Shown piece by piece: positions 11,877-23,315 of a stretch of DNA of 64,000 nt. The stretch's first letter is position 1, and each line of letters starts with the position of its first letter. A program made the position numbers and the translations under genes. Under the pieces are notes generated by a model, which saw only the letters and a program-made list of their open reading frames with translations, ran no database searches and was not told the origin of the DNA. Source of the DNA: Physcomitrium patens. Lineage: Eukaryota > Streptophyta > Bryopsida > Funariales > Funariaceae. The stretch lies in contig NC_037263.1 of assembly GCF_000002425.4 (NCBI RefSeq), positions 6,510,959-6,574,958 on the forward strand, written 5' to 3'.

Positions 11877-12426
11877 TTTCATGGACATATATTTATTGTA
11901 ATTATAATGTAGGTGATATGAATAGATAGAAGTAGGTAAAAGTAGATTAATTTCATAATATCTTCTAGAAAAGCTTCTTAAAAGCTTTATAGATGCTGCT
12001 TTGACTTCACATGTGTTTATACTTGATTGATAGGTTAGAAACCTAGTCAATAAGTAAACCACATACCATATATGTTGGTAGCTTGTGGAACAAGCTAACT
12101 ATGTGGCGTCTACATAAAAAATTTGCCTTGCAAGTTAAGATACGTATTGTATAAAGTCAGGACATTTTTGGAGGACCTATAGAATGTCACCATGTAGCTC
12201 CTAGGTAGATAGTATATATAAAAGTAAGAATAAAGCCTTCTTCATTCTTGTCAACTTCTTTCTTGTTTCCAGTCTAGTTTCAAGGGTCTCTAGTTTTCTT
12301 GGCTTTTGGCAATAGCCATTCTAATTTCTTTTTTAATATATATATCAAGTTATTTCTATTTTTTCATTTTTCTTTGAAAGAAGTCTTACTTATTTATTTG
12401 TTTTTGTCATGTTCTTGTTCTTGGCA
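11877..12426 (+). repeat. D 5' LTR
   Basis: A 550-bp direct repeat of 22767-23315 and close to the A LTR (54051-54607, inverted). The expected TGTCA start has become TTTCA. The end reads TTCTTGGCA, where the other copies have CTTGACA. Confidence 0.75.
12213..12224 (+). promoter_or_regulatory. TATA box of D 5' LTR
   Basis: TATATATAAAAG sits in the middle of the LTR, about 210 bases before its end, where gypsy LTRs place the Pol II start. Related TATATATA motifs occur at the equivalent place in the LTRs of A, G1 and H. Confidence 0.55.
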
Positions 12427-12654
12427 GATTAACAAGAGTACACTTAAAATATTAGAACTTTGTCTAATCTTGTTTAAGAGTGGATTATCTTTTTTTTTTA
12501 TAAGAGATAAGCATATTAGAAGTTGTGGATTACCTTATTCTAAAAAAATATTGTTCTTAGTATTTTCTTTGTTCTCAAGTCCTCTCTTCTATTTTTCTTA
12601 AGTGATATTAGACATCTTCTCTTTTCTAAGTGTTATTATAATAGAACTTGCTGA

Positions 12655-13494
12655 AATGAAGAGTGCAATGGCACAAACGTAAGAACAATTGAGGGACTTA
12701 ATGCTTGCAATGCATCAACTCAATTTACCACCACAAGGAGCAACAAGATTGGCAGGAAGTAAAGATATAGAAATGATCGGAGCTACTTCAACATCCACAT
12801 CAAATCATGTCCCTTCTCCTATGATGGAACATCCTTGTAGAGTTCGAAAACTAAGAATTATCCTATCCGAGAAGTTTGATGGCACAAGATCAAAGTTTAG
12901 AGGATTTATCAATCAAGTATAACTTGTGATTGAACTTCAACACCAAAGTTATCCAACTCTAGGATCGCAAGTTAGATTCATTAGTATGCTTCTTTCAAGT
13001 TCAGCATTATCATGGTTTTCATCTTTTCTTGAATGACAAGATCTAATATTGGATAATATGGAGGCTTTTTTGGTGGAGTTTTGATCCATATATAGAAAAA
13101 ATTATGCAATTCATGTTGCAAGCAATAAGATCCATATTTTACAACAAAGCAATTTTTCAATAATGTCATATGCTTCACAATTTTGACAACTTATAATTGA
13201 TATCAAATAGAATGATACTGCACTTGTTAGCCAATTTTTCTATGGATTATAATATGAGGTAAAAAAATTAATGCTTCACTTACCAAATCCTCAAACATTG
13301 AGTCAAGTAATTGACTTTGTTATGAAGTGCAACAATCATCTTTTTCAATTTCAATCTAAGAACCATATAAGTAGAGCTCAACATTACTATAATTCAATGG
13401 TAACATGAAGATCTCTTCAACACATACATTAAAAAGTATAAGATATGCAAATTGATATAATATGTTTCAAGCATCTTACTGAGCAAGAAAAGAC
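12655..13494 (+). pseudogene. D gag (decayed)
   Basis: The longest open piece is 12689-12922, containing HQLNLPPQGATRL and EKFDGTRSKFRGF. The same sequence is seen in A gag (53787-53560), which begins a little earlier at MAELVEMKSTMAQ. The usual Gag capsid motifs follow across stops: L-S-S-S-A-L-S-W-F near 12990-13020 and the Q-F-F-Y-G-L block near 13225. The C-terminal zinc knuckle is split by solo LTR C1: its first Cys-containing half ends at TEQEKTHCY (about 13497), and the rest resumes at 15371. Confidence 0.7.
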
Positions 13495-13498
13495 TCAT

Positions 13499-15366
13499 TG
13501 TTATAGTACGTGAAGTCTTGCTTGAGAATGCTCCAAGCTCCTAGCTGTGAAAGGTAGAATGGAAATTGCAACAAAAAAATCGTAATTCTAATAGAACACT
13601 AATAATGTTAAACAAGCTTTAATCAAATTCACATAAACCTCAAAGGAATTCCAAAGAAATAATAAGAAATCTTTAAAAAACATTAAAATGATTACAAATA
13701 TATCTCAAATATATCTCAATTCAATCTTAATTTAATCCTAGTTGAAATCTTACTTCATTCAAACTTTAGGCCAAAAACTAAATAAATCTTATATCCTAAA
13801 TAAACTCAAATAAAATCCTAAATCTTAAATCAAATCCTAATCAAATCCTAAATCTTAAACCAAATTTTAATCAAATTCTAAATTATAATCCTAAATCAAA
13901 TCTTAACCAAATCCTAATCCTAATCCTAAATCCTAAATCAAACCCTAATCCTAAATCAAATCCTAATCAAATCTTAAACCTTAATCCTAAATCAAATCCT
14001 AATCCTAAATCAAATCCTAATTAGATCTTAAACCTTAATCCTAAATCAAACCCTAATCAAATCCTAACCAAATCCTAACCTTAAATCAAATCCTAACTAA
14101 ACCCTAATCAAACTTTAACCCTAAATCAAACCCTCATTCTAAATCAAATCCTAACCAAATACTAAACCCTAAACCAAACTCCAATCCTAAATCAAAACCT
14201 AACCAAATCCTAAATCTTGAATCAAACCCTAATCAAATCCTAAATCATAAACCAAATCCTAACCCTAAATCAAATCCTAACCCTAAATCAAACCCTAACC
14301 CTAAATCAAATCCTAACCAAATCCTAATAATTTCTATAATAGATTTAAACCTCAATTACTAATGAATGAACCGTTGATCTTAATTCAAATTTTTTACACT
14401 TCTTAAAAACTAAGTTAAAAACAAGCACAAATTTTTTGAAAATGATCAAAATTACCAAGTAGATGATAACCTCAAAAACATGCTCGGGTATTGGTCGGCC
14501 TCCTTTTCCAACCTTAATACCAATCTTCTAGAGCCAATATCTCTTTTTTTCATAGTTTGATTGATTTCAAAATTCTCAAACATATAGAAAAATAAGTCTA
14601 ATATCTTCTTATACAAATTTCACTCCAATCCAACGAGTAGATTATAAGAAATCTTGAAAACCCTCATTGGACCTAAAATTCTACTTTCTAAGACCTTGAC
14701 TCATTTAAACCTCAATAATCCTGAATTCAATCATTAGATTGAGTTCAAATTCACTACATATATTGAATACAACTATAACCAATAATTCACAAAATTTCAT
14801 CCATAGATCTATTACAAAACTCTTGAAATCATCCAAAATATAAACCCTATTTTATTTCTTAAAACTCAAGTCATCCGAAACAAACCTTGACTTTGCAAAG
14901 CTCTTACAAAGTCAATATAGATCCAAATCACCCAAAACCAATACTCATTGAAACCCTAGTAAGTCTTTTCTTTGACTCCATCCTTTAATCTGCAAAAAAG
15001 ACCTCTGGAGTCATTATCGAGACTCAGTTTTGTGCCTCAGGGTCTGATTTCTACCCTGGTTCAAAACCGGCGCTCTTTGAGTATCAGTATTTAGTTTTTT
15101 TAAATAATTTTTGATAGAATTTATTCTTAAATCTCTCCTTCAGATGCTTATATCAATTATTTTTCTAATCTATTTTGTTTTGCATAATTTTTGGCCCTAC
15201 AAAGTAAGTAGAAGCTATTTTTTTTTAAAAGGTAGCATTGCCACTAAAAGTTTTACTACATTCTTATCTTTTATCTATATTTTTTTATTTATTTTTTTAA
15301 CTTGGTTCTTCTATTATAAGATCCATATTATTATCTTTCACCATATAGTCATAGCATAATATGACA
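13499..15366 (-). repeat. solo LTR C1 with telomere-like core
   Basis: An 1868-bp block opening TGTTATA and closing TATGACA, with TCAT on both sides (13495-13498 and 15367-15370). It splits the D zinc knuckle. Its first part reads, inverted, as the end of the C2 LTR (54613-54650) and resembles the end of the B LTR (CTACAGCC...GCATTCTCAAGC-type segment), so its orientation is minus. Positions 13543-14947 align with 40570-41835. No gag or pol is present. The frame at 15111-15359 is low-complexity AT-rich sequence, not a gene. Confidence 0.7.
13795..14330. repeat. degenerate telomere-like tandem array inside C1
   Basis: About 535 bases built of irregular units combining CCTAAATCAAA, CCTAATC and CCCTAAC, which are variants of the plant telomere repeat CCCTAAA mixed with a longer unit of about 14-21 bases. 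Because C2 has the same array in the same LTR position (41188-41600, inverted), it belongs to the LTR and is not a chromosome end. Confidence 0.75.
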
Positions 15367-15370
15367 TCAT

Positions 15371-15596
15371 TATTGTCAACAAGGATTTTGCTTATATTGT
15401 AGAGAACCTAAGCATACTACTCAACATTGCTCAAAGAAGTAACGCAACTACAAAATGAGAAGTATGGCTATCAAAAAAGATAGTATATCAAAAAATAATT
15501 TTATTCAACTACAATAGGGACCATGCAGTTGGAACCTTGTATAACACCTAATGAAGGTCCTATTCTCTCCTCAAAACCTTCTCCTTGTTTTAACAG
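15371..15596 (+). pseudogene. D zinc knuckle and start of protease region
   Basis: It continues gag after C1. Sequence equivalent to the knuckle (AYIVENLSILLNIA, with its cysteines lost) is followed by NATTK and then the linker block M-Q-L-E-P-C-x-T seen also in A at 52840-52810 and G1 near 6680. The linker ends at P-S-P-C-F, where sequence jumps to an inverted RT segment. The real continuation is at 16622. Confidence 0.55.
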
Positions 15597-16630
15597 ACAA
15601 TAAAATCATCTAAAAACTTCCAAAAGATATCATTAATTAGATGTTGGAATGTTATTGGTATATTTGTAAGTCTAAAAGGCATGACTTTGTATTTGAAATG
15701 TCCATACCTAATTCGAAACATAATCTTCCATTCATCTCTTTTTTTTATGTGTACTAGATTGTATGCTCTTTGTAGATCTATTTTTGTATAGAACTTAGCT
15801 TGATTCAACTAATCAAGGAGTTCAGATATCAAAAGTAGCGGATACTTTTTTTTATGGTGATTTCGTTGAGTCCTTGATAATCGACACACATCTATAATGA
15901 TCCATCTTTTTTCTTCACAAATAAAATTATAGCTCTTATTAGAGATTTGGAATGGCGTATGAAGTTCTTGACCAGATTCTCTTCAATATATTCCTTGAGT
16001 TTAGCCAAAACATTTTGTAATAAACTGTAGATTGGTCCAAATTGCAGTTGTATTTCTCTTTGAAGGTCAATTGAGCAGTCATAGGAATGATGTTTTGAAT
16101 GAATATCTACATTCTTCCTCTCAAATACATCTTAAAAATCTTAATATTGGCTTAGAATGCCAGTTGAAGTCTTTCCACCAATAGAAACATGTGAGGCATA
16201 AATAACACAAGGTGATCCTTCTTTTGCATCATGCAAGAAAGCTCTTGTATCTACAAATACAAGTTTAATAGTACTAGACCTATGAATTTCTACTTAATTA
16301 ACTATGCTCTTGGTTATACTTTCAAAAAAGTCAAGAATATGAGAAGTCCAATCTATTTTAGGATTATATTTTTTTAGCCATGATAAACCTAAAATGATTG
16401 TATTAGAAGGAGATCTAATGATATTAAATATTACAAAGCTACTATGACCATTAGTTGTTACTTTTATAGGAAGGATTTCATAAGTAACATCTCTTGAAGA
16501 CAATGGACAACCATCTATGACTTCTACATGAACAGGTTTAGTTTTTTTTACTAAAAGTATGCTATGTCTATGAGTAGATTTTCTCCCTTCTCTTAAATTT
16601 GATTTAAATAGATTATAATTTACATTAGAG
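15597..16630 (-). repeat. inverted partial duplication in D (left arm: RT and protease)
   Basis: Read on the minus strand this holds the last 60 bases of insertion E, the C-terminal protease (16503-16294), the linker and the RT palm up to K-F-L-D-D-F-I-V, just before the catalytic Y-L-D-D. It is a near-perfect inverse copy of 19429-20265; the 69-residue protease frames differ at two residues. It also preserves RT sequence (15597-15790) that is deleted from the direct copy. A 10-base TACATTAGAG at 16621-16630 is shared by the D target and by the end of the copied segment. Confidence 0.75.
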
Positions 16631-16710
16631 TCTTAACATCACAAAGCCTCTGTCTTATTAGATTCAAGAGCCTCAACATGTTTTTTAGATGAAAAATTTG
16701 CTAAAAGACA
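16622..16710 (+). pseudogene. D protease active-site fragment
   Basis: Plus-strand translation gives HHKASVLLDSRAS and FLDEKFAKR, the same as A at 52700-52660 (HYKASILLDSRAS). It is the true continuation of 15371-15596, separated from it by the inverted segment. The active site reads D-S-R-A, so the conserved glycine is replaced. It ends at AGACA, the duplicated target of insertion E; the protease continues at 19490. Confidence 0.7.
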
Positions 16711-19489
16711 TTGTGAGCATAATTAAAAGCTCTAATAATTAGTTATAGTTCTTTTTATAATTTTTAACATATTTTTATTAATTTTAATGTTAATATAACT
16801 AATTAATAGATCCAAATTATTTTTTTAGTTAATTATGAATTTTATCATATCTTTATGTTATTAATTAGATAGATACTCTAATTATTAGATTGATTCACTA
16901 TGTTAAAATTTAAAAGAAATAAAATAGTATATTAAAAAGATCTATGATTATTTTTTTTGAATTTCTTTAAATATTTTTTTAGTAATTAATCACAATTTTA
17001 GTAGAATTTTCTTCTAATACTTAGGAATTATATCTTAAATTAATCCACAATCTTAATTTTCAATCTAAAAGCTAATTTCTAATTTGAATATGGTTAGAAA
17101 GTCCCTTAAACCTAATTGCTCTATCTTCTTAATTAATTTTGAGATTTTTAAGCTTAAATGTCATTCTATAATTTAATTGGATTAAAAATATAAAGTTGAA
17201 TTTTTAAATTAATGATGATCTTAAAAGCTTGAGACAAGCTAAATTTTGATAGAGTTTCCTCTCATAGTGATTATAATCACTACTTGAAGTTGAAAAAAAA
17301 GAAAAAATAGGAAAAAATCACAAATTCAAGGCCAATTTACAATTAGGTTTTGGATTTGCCAAGAATTCATATTTAAAGGAGTCTCAATTGAAGAATGGTG
17401 ATTATGAAGGCTTTGATGGCAAGAACCCTTACTGATTTCTGACTAGGCTAATTTGAATTAGTAGAATTTGATTCTTATGATTTAGAACTCAGATTTGGGC
17501 TTATGAATAGTTGATCTTAGGATAATAATATATTTTACAGAGACATTGGTGGTATTAGTTTTACCAAAAAGATGTTAGTTTTTGAGTTCTATGTATTTGC
17601 AGCCTTGAAATCGGATTTGGACTGAGAGTTATTGAGGACCTTTCATCTTGGTTAGGGATTTTTTGATTTTGATGGTGGAGATGTGTCCGCCACTTTTGGA
17701 CCTCCTCCCACCTGGTTAAGAAGGCTTGGGTGACCGACCTTCCTCTCTCTCTCTTCATCTTCTTATGGCTAAGCCACAGCAAAATGTTCTCCATCTTGTG
17801 AATGCAAATCTTCTTCTTTAAGCTTGTATGGCCTTGATTTTAACTCGATCAGTCTATCTCTTGAAAATTTGTGAGCAGATTCTACTCACCTTTAGCTTTG
17901 TAACTACACAAAGCATGCCTGATTCGAAGTTGTGACGAATTTTTGGCGAGTTTTCAAGGTGGGAGGGGTCTACTGCCTTGGTAGAGTAAGAGCGTCGGCT
18001 TAAATAATCTATAACTCGGTGACCTCTAATTCAAATTTGATGTAGATCGTTGAAAGGAATGCATTCTAAAGCTTAGTTTACTACAAAATTTAAATCACCA
18101 ATTCCCGATCTATATCAAAGTTTTAATGAATTTTTAAATGCAAATGGATATGCTGCCTCGGCAGAGTTGAACAACTAGCTTTGAAAAATTGTATCTTAGT
18201 ACTTACTTATATTTTTTTACTGAATTATTTTGTAAAAAATAAATCTACTTAGTATGGTGTTAGGAAAAAATTTTACTTATCAATTTTAAACTATTAACTG
18301 ATTTTTGTAAATTTTTAAGTAGAAAGGGGTCTGCTGCCTAGGCAGCTCAAGTTGCCTTGCTTTGAAAACACACATCTCAGATGTCAAACCTCGGATCACC
18401 ATGAAATTTGGTAGATAGGAGCAAATCTAAGTAAACCTCAACCACAAAAAATTTCAAGTATATAAAAGTTGTGTGGAATTGTTAGCAAATTTTTGAATGA
18501 CAAGGGATCTACTGCCATCAACTTGACATAACCTAAGTAAGTTTTCCTTCTAATCACCCTCTAATCACATCCCTTAGCACCTAAAATGCTATATTATATC
18601 TCCTTTGTCTTAGTATCATTAATTAATATTATGTAATAATTTTAAAGAATTTTCACCTCACTTTGGAAATTAATCTTAAATTCTTATCTTTCCATCTATA
18701 CTTAACCTTTAAGGATAAAAAAATAAAAAAATAAAAAAAATTAATCTAATCTTTTAATTTTTTCTTGTTTCTTTTAACCTTAATCTTTTAACTTTTACTT
18801 TTAATCTTCTACTTTGAACTTTTATTTTTAACCTTAATCTTTTAACTTTTACTTTTATTCTTCTACCTTAAAATTTTACTTTTAACCTTAATCTTTTACT
18901 TCCATTACTTTTAAACTTTCACTTAAGTTTTAATTATAAATTCTAATTTCAATTTTAATTTATTTTTTTTCAATTTTAATTTTTAATTTTGTAATCTTCC
19001 AACTTTCATCTTTTATCTTAAAAAAATCTTAACATCATGTTAGTTCTGAACTTAAATATTTAAGGCTATTTATTACTGAATTTTTCATTCTAAATGAAGT
19101 TTTGTCATAAAAACTTCACCCGTGGATAACTTCTTATATAGAATTCCGATTTATATGATTAATATTACCTTTGAAAGCCCTAAACTAGCTCTTTAGCATG
19201 GTATCCATTGTTTTTATTTTATTTTATTTTAATTCATAATTTTCATAGTTTAAGTTTTGTGGAATAAATCTTAGAAGGCACTTAATTAAATGAACTAAAA
19301 ATGTCAAAACTTAAATCATAAAAAGGTATAACTAACTTGTTGTGTTGTTGGATTAATCTTGATTATTATATCATTTTTGTTTTCCTATCTTATAGATAAT
19401 TTGCGTCTCCACATAAATTAATATTGGGCTCTAATGTAAGTTATAATCTATTTAAATCAAATTTAAGAGAAGGGAGAAAATCTACTCAT
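16711..19489. mobile_element. insertion E (unclassified, 2.8 kb)
   Basis: A 2779-bp AT-rich block that splits the D protease exactly between A-K-R and H-S-I-L. It is flanked by a perfect 5-bp AGACA duplication (16706-16710 and 19490-19494). Its ends are TTGTGAG and CTACTCAT, which gives a weak TGAG...CTCA. No RT, transposase or integrase motif is visible in either strand. The only frame above 70 codons (17561-17794, minus) has no recognisable motif. It contains several repeats of a GTCTGCTGCC-like phrase (around 17970, 18160, 18330, 18510), suggesting diverged internal repeats. A long solo LTR or a non-autonomous element is most likely. Confidence 0.55.
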
Positions 19490-20265
19490 AGACATAGCAT
19501 ACTTTTAGTAAAAAAAAACTAAACTTGTTCATGTAGAAGTCATAGATGGTTGTCCATTGTCTTCAAGAGATGTTACTTATGAAATCCTTCCTATAAAAGT
19601 AACAACTAATGGTCATAGTAGCTTTGTAATATTTAATATCATTAGATCTCCTTCTAATCCAATCATTCTAGGTTTATCATGGCTAAAAAAATATAATCCT
19701 AAAATAGATTGGACTTCTCATATTCTTGACTTTTTTGAAAATATAACCAAGAGCATAGTTAATTAAGTAGAAATTCATAGGTCTAGTACTATTAAACTTG
19801 TATTTGTAGGTACAAGAGCTTTCATATATGCTGCAAAAGAAAGATCACCTTGTGTCATTTATGCCTTATATGTTTCTATTGGTAGAAAGACTTCAACTGG
19901 CATTCCAAGCCAATATTAAGATTTTTAAGATGTATTTGAGAAGAAGAATGCAGATATTCTTTCAAAACATCATTCCTATGACTGCTCAATTGACCTTCAA
20001 GAAGGAATATAACTGCCATTTGGACCAATCTATAGTTTATCACAAAATATTTTGGCTGAACTCAAGAAGTATATTGAAGAGAATCTGGTCAAGAACTTCA
20101 TACGCCATTTCAAATCTCTAATAAGAGCTACAATTTTATTTGTGAAGAAAAAAGATGGATCATTGTGGATGTGTGTCGATTATCAAGGACTCAACAAAAT
20201 CACCATAAAAAAAAAGTACCCGCTACTTTTGATATCTGAATTCTTTGATCAATTGAATCAACTTA
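19429..20265 (+). repeat. inverted partial duplication in D (right arm)
   Basis: Direct-orientation partner of 15597-16630. The loop between the arms is 16631-19428. Confidence 0.75.
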
Positions 20266-20288
20266 GCTTGATTCAACTGATTTTTTAA
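19490..20288 (+). pseudogene. D protease C-terminus and N-terminal RT
   Basis: The protease continues as HSILLVKKTKLVHVEVIDG, then SSRDVTYEILPIK and IILGLSWLKKYNPKIDW (19557-19766). A linker with two frameshifts follows, then the RT fingers (20052-20260), with [22 protein letters not shown] and C-V-D-Y-x-G-L-N-K. At about 20285 the sequence jumps directly to RNase H, so roughly 1 kb that would hold the RT catalytic motif and connection is missing. It cannot be functional. Confidence 0.75.
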
Positions 20289-20745
20289 GCCATTTTTTAT
20301 AGAAAAAAATGCATCAAACTTTGCTTTGGATGCCATATTGTCACAAATGAGAACAGATGATAAACTTTACTTAGTAGCTTTTCAATCTAGAAAATTTTTA
20401 GTAGCCGAGATCAACTACGAGATCCACGACAAAGAACTTCTTATAATCATAGATTTATTTCAAGAATGGTGCCATTATCTAGAAGGTGCTTGTAGTCCAA
20501 TCACCATATATACAGATCACAAGAACCTTGAATATTTTATATCAACACAAATTTTGAATTATCACCAAACCCATTGTAGTATGTTTTTATCAAGATTTAA
20601 ATTCAATTTCACTTATCGACTAAAAAAACAACAAGCTTTGTCAGATGCACTCTCTAGACGATCTTACCTTATATCAAAGGAAAGAGATGCTGCTTTTGAT
20701 CAACAATGGATAATTTTCTTGAAGCCAGAGTATCTTCATCTTTAA
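20289..20745 (+). pseudogene. D RNase H (nearly open)
   Basis: One open frame of 139 codons (20326-20745) covers most of a Ty3-type RNase H: an upstream ASNFALDAILSQM segment, [36 protein letters not shown] and the C-terminal LSDALSRRSYL. Catalytic acidic positions are present at the expected places (N-terminal D changed near the start; E of H-D-K-E-L-L; D of Y-T-D-H-K). It degrades RNA in the RNA/DNA hybrid during reverse transcription. Confidence 0.75.
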
Positions 20746-22220
20746 GCAATGACATCAATACTAACTGTTGATTCAACTACATTAAGCAAGTTCTGTCAAG
20801 TATGTCTTCTGATCCTTTTATTCATGATATTAAGAAAAATTCTTCAAAGTCTCATGATACTTCAAAAATTGAATTCAAGAACAATCTATTATATTTCAAG
20901 GGACGCTTATATGATCCAGAAGGTGATGCTCGATTACGTGTTTTTTAAGCTTGTCATGACTTTCCAACAACATGACATTTTAGATATAATAAAACTTTGG
21001 AACTAATATCCAAGGATTTTTGGTGGCTCCAAATGTAAAATGTAGTCAAAGATTTTGTATAATCTTGTGATGTTTGCTCAAGATAAAAAAAAACTCCTCG
21101 TCATTGATCTTACAAACTTCTTTTGCTATTATCCATTCCAAAACAACCATGGTCTTCTATTTCTATAGATTTCATCATGGATCTTCTAATTTCAGGTTTA
21201 TATGACTATATTTGTGATAATAGATCGTTTTATCAAAATGACATATTTTGTATAATATAAAAATCTATCACACGTAAGAAAATAACTAAACTCTTTTTTG
21301 ACAATATCTATTGCTATCATAGTTTATCCAAGGATATTATATTAGATAGGAGAACTCAATTTGTATCAAGATTTTGGTGGACTCTTTTCAAGATTTTAAA
21401 AGTGGATATAAAACTATCTTTGGTATTCCATCCTCAAACTGATAGACAAACGGAGCATGTTAATCAAGTTCTGGAGCAATATTTAAGATGTACCATCAAC
21501 TACCAATAAGATGATTGGACAGTTCTTTTGTCTTTGGTTGAGTTTGTTTATAATAATATGAAATATTCTTCTATAAAATAAATACATTTTGTTACCAATT
21601 ATAGTTATCATCCATAACTTGATACTTTTGACTTTTTAAAAGTTGATAACCATACGAAGAAAGATTTGGCAAATCAATTGTCAAAGCTACATGCAACAAT
21701 GAAGGCTTAGTTAAAAGAAGCTCAAGAACAACAAAAGATCAATGCGGATGTCTATGAAAAAGAACAATCACCATTCCACATGGGTGACAACGTATAGTTA
21801 CTTTACTGTAATATCAAGACCACTTGTCTTTGTGACAAGTTGGACTATCTAAAGCTTGGACCATTTTTTATTTCTACACAAATCAATCCAGTTGCATATT
21901 ATTTATACCTATCGGAGTCAATGAAAATCCATACACTGTTCCATGTGTTTCTTCTTAAATCATACACGAAAGTAGACACATCAAAAAAAAGATAAGTTCC
22001 ACTTCTTCTTAAAAAAATAAAAAATAATAAAGAGTTCAAAGTAAAAGAAGTCTTAGATTCTAGGCGACGCCAAAATAAATTATAATATCTTGTCTATTGG
22101 TACAGATATGATATTAGTGAATACATATGAGAGCCAATAAAGAATCTTATAAATGTAATAAAGGCGATAGAAGCTTTTTATCGACGACATCCATCAAAAT
22201 CAAGATAAAAACCTATCTTA
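20746..22220 (+). pseudogene. D integrase and chromodomain (decayed)
   Basis: Across frames: an N-terminal zinc-binding area (near 20930-21080), the core with S-x-D-F-I-M-D-L (near 21165), D-R-x-T-Q-F (near 21350) and G-x-T-E-x-V-N-Q (near 21450), and a chromodomain at about 22040-22200 (EVLDSRRRQNKL, then YLVYWYRYDISEY). The order and spacing match element A. Stops and frameshifts are frequent. Confidence 0.7.
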
Positions 22221-22290
22221 TAAAAGAAACAAGATCAAGACAAGCTAACATTCTACTTTCAATCATTATTTGTAATTTCTTTTTAGTTAT

Positions 22291-22752
22291 GATGGTGGAG
22301 AGATAAAGAACCAACAACTAGCACATTCAAGTCAAGAACCTTTGTTTGTTAACCTACAGGATAAGACATTATGATTGTCACAACCTTCAAGATGACGTAA
22401 TTGAGATGAAGATCCTCAAAAATGACATATTCTTCCTCAAATAGATGGCGAGATACAATTTGTTTGATATCACGACCTTAGAAGGGACTCCTGATGTTAG
22501 GTAATTTTACCACAGATAGAAACAACTCCTGACAATGTTTCAAATGTTTTATTTGAAGGAAGTTATGAAGGCATCAACAACAGTCAAATAACTAGGTGGT
22601 CTTTTTGTCATGGTATAGGACACTATCAATGGTTGAGAGGCCCTATCAATCATATTCAAAGAGAACAAAGATAAGAGAATGTATCAAGTACAATTTGCCG
22701 CATCTTGGACTTTCTCAATATATAATCATCACTCTTTGTGGAACTCATCCCT
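22291..22752 (+). pseudogene. extra ORF downstream of pol (D copy)
   Basis: In one frame the region reads from a Q-E-P-L-F block through VLFEGSYEGINNSQITRW and HYQWLRGPIN to a stop just before the polypurine tract, with about seven internal stops. The same blocks in the same order occur in G1 (1390-1837) and A (48823-49245). Family unknown. Confidence 0.5.
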
Positions 22753-22766
22753 AAAAGAGGAAATAA
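22753..22766 (+). promoter_or_regulatory. polypurine tract of D
   Basis: AAAAGAGGAAATAA directly abuts the 3' LTR start TGTCAC at 22767. This is the place and composition of the plus-strand primer for reverse transcription. Confidence 0.6.
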
Positions 22767-23315
22767 TGTCACAAACATATATTTATTATAATTATTACGT
22801 AATTAAAATGAGTAGATAGGAGTATGTAAAAATAAATTAATTTTACAATATCTTTTGTAGAAGCTTCTTAAAAGCTTTATAGATGCTGTTTTGACTTCAC
22901 ATGCATTTATACTTGATTGATAGGTTAGAAACTTGGTCAACAAGTTAAACATGTGCCACACATATTTATAGCTTGTGAATTAAGCTAATTATGTGGTGCC
23001 TACAAAGAAAACTAGCCTTGCAAGTTAAGATACGTATTGTTCAAAGTCAATACATTTTTGGATGTCTAATAGAATATCGCCATCTAGTTCTTAGGTAGAT
23101 AGTTTATAAAGATGTAAGAATGAAGCCTTCTTCACTCTTGTCAACTCCATTCTTGCTTCTAGTCTAGTAACAAGGATCTCTAGTTAACTTGTCTTTTGGC
23201 AATAGCCATTTTAGTTTTTTTTTAATATATATATTAAGCTATTTCTATTTTTTCAATTTTCTTTGAAAAAAGTCTCACTTGTTTATATATTTTTATCAAG
23301 TACTTATTCTTGACA
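22767..23315 (+). repeat. D 3' LTR
   Basis: A 549-bp block starting TGTCAC and ending CTTGACA, a direct repeat of 11877-12426. Beyond it lies the 3' half of the G2 LTR, starting with the target duplication GCTTC. Confidence 0.8.

Larger units (their letters stand above)
11877..23315 (+). mobile_element. element D, chromovirus inserted in the G2 LTR
   Basis: An 11.4-kb plus-strand element with two LTRs (11877-12426 and 22767-23315) flanked by GCTTT (11872-11876) and GCTTC (23316-23320), a 5-bp target duplication with one transition. Order: 5' LTR, gag, knuckle, protease, RT, RNase H, integrase, chromodomain, extra ORF, polypurine tract, 3' LTR. It is enlarged by a solo LTR (C1), the 2.8-kb insertion E and an inverted partial duplication, and has lost most of RT. 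It is the same family as element A (41843-54607). Confidence 0.8.

Noticed and set aside
11769..12062. 97-codon minus frame across 11876
   Set aside because: It spans the junction of the G2 LTR and the D LTR, so it is created by the insertion.
12299..12601. 100-codon frame in and after the D 5' LTR
   Set aside because: It crosses the LTR end, is rich in Phe/Leu from T-rich sequence, and is not conserved in element A.
13795..14330. Telomere or ancient chromosome-fusion site
   Set aside because: The same degenerate array sits at the same position in a second LTR copy (41188-41600) and shows no pure repeat tract, so it is part of a transposon.
13795..14330. CRISPR-like spaced repeats
   Set aside because: Units are irregular, without constant spacers or repeat length, and the window is plant nuclear DNA.
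15111..15359. 82-codon Phe/Ile/Leu-rich frame as a membrane protein
   Set aside because: It is the T-rich end of solo LTR C1. Composition alone gives the hydrophobicity.
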